A stretch of 56,882 nucleotides of DNA from Gammaproteobacteria bacterium (lineage in GTDB: Bacteria; Pseudomonadota; Gammaproteobacteria; Pseudomonadales; Azotimanducaceae). The notes beneath the pieces are model-generated. The model had not been told where the DNA came from, made no database searches, and saw nothing but the letters and a program-made list of their open reading frames with translations. A program made the translations under genes and the position numbers. This document shows, piece after piece, positions 52,612 to 56,882 of the stretch. Each line of letters opens with the position of its first letter. The stretch's first letter is position 1. The stretch spans positions 1-56,882 of the forward strand of contig VXLL01000021.1 of the NCBI GenBank assembly GCA_009841615.1, read 5' to 3'.

Positions 52612-54386
52612 TGGTCCAATCTCGAATCCATTTGTTGGACCAACATGTTGCGAACCAAATTGCGGCGGGCGAGGTCGTGGAACGGCCTGCATCAATTGTC
52701 AAGGAACTGGTCGAAAACAGCCTCGATGCCGATGCGACCGATATCCAAATCGAAGTTGAAATAGGTGGTATTCGCCGAATTAAAGTATCGGATAACGGGT
52801 CTGGGATTGAATCGGATGATCTTCGGTTAGCTGTTCAGAGACACGCGACGAGCAAGATTCAGACCGCGGATGATCTAGCTTCCGTTAATACCATGGGATT
52901 TCGTGGTGAAGCACTAGCGAGCATCGCCGCAGTCTCCAAGTTGACACTCATATCTCGGACCCAAGAAGCGAAATCGGCGTGGCAGATTTCAGTAGATGGC
53001 AGCGAAGAAGTTGACTTCAGTCCCACCACGAGGAATGCTGGTACGACGGTCGATGTGACCGATCTCTTTTTTAACACACCCGTACGCCGGAGGTTTCTAA
53101 AACAACCCCGCACGGAAATTGGACACGTCGCAAATGTTGTCCGTGTCCTCTCAATAATGCATCCTCAGTGCTCGCTTCGACTGACAAATGATGGTCGAGA
53201 TATCGAGAAATTGCCTGCAGTCGAAGTGCCGAACGATCGGATCGCCAAGGTTCTTGGTCTCTCGTTCATGGATGAGTCTATCCAGATCGATTTGCGAAGA
53301 GATGACATGTGCTTAACAGGGTGGGTAGGCTTACCGACGCACACTCGTAGTACCGCAACGCGACAATACTTCTTCGTCAACGGTCGACCCGTTAGTGATC
53401 GGTTAATGGCGCATGCGATTCGGCAAGGATACCACGATGTGATGTTTCACGGTCGTCATCCCGTGTTCGTACTTAACCTCACGCTAGATCCAGAATCCGT
53501 CGATGTGAATGTGCACCCCACCAAGCGAGAAGTCCGCTTTCGCGAAGCCCGTCGAGTACACGATTTCCTGATGTCGGGAATGCACCATCGTTTAAAGAGT
53601 GTTGGCACGGACGCACCCACACACTTGGAATTCGATCCATCGCAAGCGCAAGTTAAAAGTCCCTTCGGTCAGGAACTCGACGCTCATCAACAGACTGCTT
53701 TGAAGTTTGAACATGGTCCAACGCACACTCCCGATAAGCCGATTGCACAAATACGACGTAATGACGGTGACAGCGACGCGACTTCAACTGAGTCAGGTGA
53801 GATTCCACCCATGGGATATGCGTTAGCTCAGTTACACGGAGCCTATGTACTAGCAGAGAATGCTGAGGGTCTAGTAATCGTCGATATGCACGCGGCGCAC
53901 GAACGTGTCGTCTATGAAAAGATGAAGAAAGCCCGAGACACCCGTGAGCGAATTTCGCAACGTCTTCTCATCCCGGTGGAATTTTCAGTGAGTGGTCAAG
54001 ACGCTGAAGTAGCTCGAAAACATCAATCTATGTTCTCTGACCTAGGATTGATTTTGGAGGTATCTGACAGCAACGGGATATCCGTACGTGAAGTGCCTTT
54101 CATGCTTCAAAATCTGGATATTAAAAAACTTGTGATGGACCTCCTAGATGAAGTTCATGAACAAGGTACTAGCGACTCGATAAAGGCGCGAGAAAATGAA
54201 ATCATGGCTACCATCGCATGCCACGACGCGATCCGATTCAACAGAAAGCTGTCGATTCCCGAGATGAACGCACTCCTACGGGACATGGAACAAACCGAAA
54301 ACGCCGGCCAGTGTAATCATGGGAGACCAACCTTTCGGGTGCAATCAATGAAGTTTTTAGACAACGAATTTCTTCGAGGTCGATAA
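52611..54386 (+). CDS. mutL: DNA mismatch repair protein MutL, endonuclease type
   Basis: Links mismatch-bound MutS to strand removal. The N-terminal GHKL ATPase domain is intact (LDQHVANQIAAGEVVERPASIVKELVENSLDA as start region, DNGSGI, TMGFRGEALASI). The C-terminal domain has the metal-binding endonuclease motif DMHA(X)2E(X)4E (DMHAAHERVVYE at about 425), together with ACHDAIR and CNHGRPT, so this MutL probably nicks DNA itself instead of relying on MutH. The ATG at 52611 overlaps the amiB stop; a TTG at 52608 would add one residue. 591 residues, normal length. Confidence 0.97.
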   Translation: MVQSRIHLLDQHVANQIAAGEVVERPASIVKELVENSLDADATDIQIEVEIGGIRRIKVSDNGSGIESDDLRLAVQRHATSKIQTADDLASVNTMGFRGEALASIAAVSKLTLISRTQEAKSAWQISVDGSEEVDFSPTTRNAGTTVDVTDLFFNTPVRRRFLKQPRTEIGHVANVVRVLSIMHPQCSLRLTNDGRDIEKLPAVEVPNDRIAKVLGLSFMDESIQIDLRRDDMCLTGWVGLPTHTRSTATRQYFFVNGRPVSDRLMAHAIRQGYHDVMFHGRHPVFVLNLTLDPESVDVNVHPTKREVRFREARRVHDFLMSGMHHRLKSVGTDAPTHLEFDPSQAQVKSPFGQELDAHQQTALKFEHGPTHTPDKPIAQIRRNDGDSDATSTESGEIPPMGYALAQLHGAYVLAENAEGLVIVDMHAAHERVVYEKMKKARDTRERISQRLLIPVEFSVSGQDAEVARKHQSMFSDLGLILEVSDSNGISVREVPFMLQNLDIKKLVMDLLDEVHEQGTSDSIKARENEIMATIACHDAIRFNRKLSIPEMNALLRDMEQTENAGQCNHGRPTFRVQSMKFLDNEFLRGR

Positions 54387-54417
54387 ACACGAGCGAAACG
54401 CTTGATCTGAGACACTT

Positions 54418-55392
54418 GTGATAGCAAAACGCTGCGTACTTGGTCTATTAGGACCTACCACAAGCGGTAAAACTGAGCTAGCTGTCGAGCTAGCAGAGCG
54501 TTACGACATTGCACTCATCAGCGTCGACTCCGCGTTGGTCTACCGCGGTATGAATATCGGCACGGCGAAGCCAAATCCAAAGATCCTTAAGAAGTATCCT
54601 CATGCACTGGTTGATATTGTGGAACCGGAAACGAGTTTTACAGTCAGTGAGTTTATCCGAAAAGCAGACGCTGCGGTGCAGAAGAGCTTTGCAGAGAACA
54701 AAACACCGCTACTTGTAGGCGGTACCATGATGTACTTCAAGGCTTTCCGCGAAGGAATAGCTCCGTTACCACCTAGAGATTCAGAGTTTCGCAAGCACCT
54801 ACGTGAACGCGCAGAATCTGCGGGAGTACCGGCCCTTCATAAGGAATTACAGTCAATAGACCCAAAAGCTTGCGATAAGATTCATCCAAACAACTACCCG
54901 AGGATCGAGCGCGCGCTGGAAATATTTTGGCAAACTGGATTGCCGATGACACAATTCTTGAAAGAAAATGCCGGTTACCCGGCAACACGTAGACTCAGCT
55001 GCCATTACGTCGAATTTGCGCTCATGTATCAACGTCGTGAAGAACTGCACGAACGCGTTAAAGATCGATTGGAATATATGTTGCAAGCTGGTTTTGTGGA
55101 CGAAGTAAAACGACTTCGCCAACGACCTGGATTGTCTGCGTCTGCCAGTTCGATGCGAACCGTGGGATATCGACAACTCTGGGAACACTTTGACGAGAGT
55201 TCTGAGAGTCCAATTACTGAGGATGTAAAAGAACGGATATTGGTCGCGAACCGGGGTTTGATCCGACGACAAATGACATGGCTTCGCAATTGGTCGACAT
55301 TACCAAATTACAATGAACTTAACTCCTCTGCAACACTGAACACATTGCACCCTCAACTCGAAGCTCTAGGCGTTCGGCCCACTGGTAATTAG
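54418..55392 (+). CDS. miaA: tRNA dimethylallyltransferase
   Basis: Adds an isopentenyl group to A37 of tRNAs that read UNN codons. The 324-residue protein has P-loop GPTTSGKTELAVELA, the substrate block SVDSALVYRGMNIGTAKP and GGTMMYFKA, and a C-terminal RRQMTWLRNW region. The start is a GTG 31 bp after mutL. In gammaproteobacteria hfq usually lies next; here hflX begins 12 bp after the miaA stop. Confidence 0.97.
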   Translation: MIAKRCVLGLLGPTTSGKTELAVELAERYDIALISVDSALVYRGMNIGTAKPNPKILKKYPHALVDIVEPETSFTVSEFIRKADAAVQKSFAENKTPLLVGGTMMYFKAFREGIAPLPPRDSEFRKHLRERAESAGVPALHKELQSIDPKACDKIHPNNYPRIERALEIFWQTGLPMTQFLKENAGYPATRRLSCHYVEFALMYQRREELHERVKDRLEYMLQAGFVDEVKRLRQRPGLSASASSMRTVGYRQLWEHFDESSESPITEDVKERILVANRGLIRRQMTWLRNWSTLPNYNELNSSATLNTLHPQLEALGVRPTGN

Positions 55393-55404
55393 GTAGCTAG
55401 TTAA

Positions 55405-56664
55405 ATGTTTTTTGACCGTCCTAGTAAAGGCGAACGCACGATATTGTTGTCAGTTCGTTTTGACACACTCTCAGCTACCGACCACGATCTAATTGAGTTT
55501 TCACATCTAGCAGATTCAGCGGGTTTACACGTCATAAAGACGCAGTCTGTGCGTCGCAAAGCCCCACATTCTGCAACTTGTATCGGTCCCGGCAAAGTGT
55601 TGGAACTTCAAGAAGCCATCAGACTAGAAAAACTGGATTTGCTCGTGCTTGATCATGAACTGTCAGCGTCGCAACAGCGCAAATTGGAACATGAGCTCAA
55701 AATTAGAGTCATGACCCGTACTGAATTGATTCTTCATGTCTTCGAAGATCGGGCTCAGACCCACGAAGGTAAACTTCAAGTAGAACTAGCCATGTTGTCT
55801 CATGCACAATCGAGGTTAGTACGTGGATGGACTCACCTGGATCGGCAACGCGGTGGAATAGGTCTGCGAGGAGTTGGTGAAACCCAAATTTCGCTCGATA
55901 AACGCATGCTTCAAAAACGCGTACAAGTAACGCAAACGCGCCTTAAGAAAGTGCAACAGCAACGCAATCGACAACGACAACAACGAACTCGGAATCGAGT
56001 ACCCACTGCCGCCCTCGTCGGCTATACGAACGCAGGCAAGTCTACACTGTTCAATACGCTCACACGAGCCGATGTGTACGCGGACGATAGGTTGTTCGCG
56101 ACATTGGATCCTACCGTCCGCAGGCTAGAGAACTCGGCCGAACTGGAAATCTTACTAGTAGACACGGTCGGTTTCATTCGAGATTTACCGTTGGAATTAG
56201 TCGCCGCATTTCGGTCGACCCTGGAAGAAGTCACCAGGGCGGACCTGCTCTTACACGTCCTCGATGCAACTGAACCCAAACTCGATGAGATTTGTAGAGC
56301 AGTGAATACGACTCTCGAACAAATCGGGGCTGCGGCTCTTCCTATCATCACGGTATTCAATAAGATCGATCTAGCGCCCGACATCACACTGAGACGAGCC
56401 GATGCGAATTGCGTCAGTGCGAGGAACGGGACTGGTATCGAAGAATTGCGGGAACAAATTTTGAACAGGCTTTATGGCTTACATCACCGGTACCGGACAG
56501 AACTAAAACCGAATGACGGCAAAATTAGGTCTCTCTTATACGATATGCACGTAGTTGAACATGAAGAAATTCGTGGGGATGGAAGCTCTCGATTTACTTT
56601 AAACCTCAAAGCGGAACAAGCGAATCACTTGATGGAGACCTATAAACTTCGTTTGCATGGTTAG
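55405..56664 (+). CDS. hflX: GTPase HflX
   Basis: A ribosome-associated GTPase that splits stalled or heat-inactivated 70S ribosomes. The 419-residue protein has an N-terminal HflX domain with GPGKVLELQEAI, a helical linker with RLVRGWTHLDRQRGG, then the G domain: G1 GYTNAGKSTLFN, G3 DTVGFIRDLP, G4 NKID, and GNGTGIEEL-like G5 region. hflK follows after 43 bp. Placement directly after miaA, without hfq, is unusual. Confidence 0.97.
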   Translation: MFFDRPSKGERTILLSVRFDTLSATDHDLIEFSHLADSAGLHVIKTQSVRRKAPHSATCIGPGKVLELQEAIRLEKLDLLVLDHELSASQQRKLEHELKIRVMTRTELILHVFEDRAQTHEGKLQVELAMLSHAQSRLVRGWTHLDRQRGGIGLRGVGETQISLDKRMLQKRVQVTQTRLKKVQQQRNRQRQQRTRNRVPTAALVGYTNAGKSTLFNTLTRADVYADDRLFATLDPTVRRLENSAELEILLVDTVGFIRDLPLELVAAFRSTLEEVTRADLLLHVLDATEPKLDEICRAVNTTLEQIGAAALPIITVFNKIDLAPDITLRRADANCVSARNGTGIEELREQILNRLYGLHHRYRTELKPNDGKIRSLLYDMHVVEHEEIRGDGSSRFTLNLKAEQANHLMETYKLRLHG

Positions 56665-56707
56665 AGTACATATCTAAAATTGTTGCATCTATTTAACAGG
56701 AGTCAAT

Positions 56708-56882
56708 ATGGCATGGAGTGACAACGACGGCAAGAAACAAGACCCTTGGGGGAATCAGGGCGGACAGCAAGGTCCCCCTGACTTAGACGAGTCGTTTAAA
56801 AAAATTCAAAATCAATTTAAAAATATGTTCTCTGGCGGGGGCGGAACAGCCGGCGAGACCGGGGGCGGCAAGGGCTTTAAAT
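56708..56882 (+). CDS. hflK: Membrane protease regulator HflK, N-terminal fragment
   Basis: The window ends inside this gene. The 58 visible residues start MAWSDNDGKKQDPWGNQG and continue through a Gly/Gln-rich stretch with LDESFKKIQ, which is the soluble N-terminus typical of HflK, a prohibitin-family subunit of the HflKC complex around FtsH. AGGAG lies 7 nt before the ATG. Its place after hflX supports the call; the membrane segment and SPFH domain would lie beyond the window. Confidence 0.93.
   Translation, partial: MAWSDNDGKKQDPWGNQGGQQGPPDLDESFKKIQNQFKNMFSGGGGTAGETGGGKGFK

Overview
The window is a chromosomal segment of a gammaproteobacterium. It carries blocks whose order is known from Pseudomonas and enteric bacteria: pyrG-kdsA-eno-ftsB-truD-pcm-nlpD; fdxA / mutS / recA-recX; alaS-lysC-csrA followed by Arg and Ser tRNAs; yqiB-cpdA-parE-parC; efp-epmA with epmB; and nnr-tsaE-amiB-mutL-miaA-hflX-hflK. 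Base composition looks mid-40s percent GC by eye. I saw no phage, insertion sequence, CRISPR array or rRNA. Several genes usually found inside these blocks are absent from their usual slots (ispD, ispF, surE, rpoS, hfq). The species cannot be named from this sequence.

Layout. 1-6384: a tandem array of four homologous membrane-anchored or exported helical-repeat proteins, arranged as two B-A pairs; the first B gene is cut by the window edge. 6605-14353: eight co-directional genes in which every neighbouring pair overlaps (CTP synthesis, KDO synthesis, enolase, divisome FtsB, tRNA modification, protein repair, a lipid-carrier transporter family, and an NlpD-like amidase activator). 14354-21505 (minus strand): ferredoxin FdxA, four exported EF-hand proteins, and MutS. 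21755-27635: recA-recX, alaS-lysC, csrA. 27707-27892: tRNA-Arg(ACG) and tRNA-Ser(GCU). 27954-29284 (minus): two more exported EF-hand proteins rich in acidic and Gly residues, with a good terminator. 29847-36562: formaldehyde detoxification, SAH hydrolase, a cytochrome c5-like lipoprotein, a small LRAT-fold protein with a C-terminal membrane segment, an RluA-family enzyme and KatG. 37248-44248: a MATE exporter, then yqiB-cpdA-parE-parC. 44245-46772: EF-P with its two modification enzymes. 46774-47492: a frameshifted DUF5131 gene. 47723-56882: orn, queG and the nnr-to-hflK run.

The parts not explained by housekeeping are the B-A repeat-protein array, which looks like duplication of a two-gene unit, and six exported EF-hand proteins within 15 kb. 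Four of these sit between fdxA and mutS, where Pseudomonas has no such genes. I propose both as lineage-specific envelope or periplasmic functions; their roles are unknown. Smaller points of interest are Asn at the quinolone-determining Ser position of ParC, an endonuclease-type MutL, a degenerate LytM domain in the NlpD-like protein, and a perfect 16-bp palindrome overlapping a consensus -10 box upstream of yqiB.
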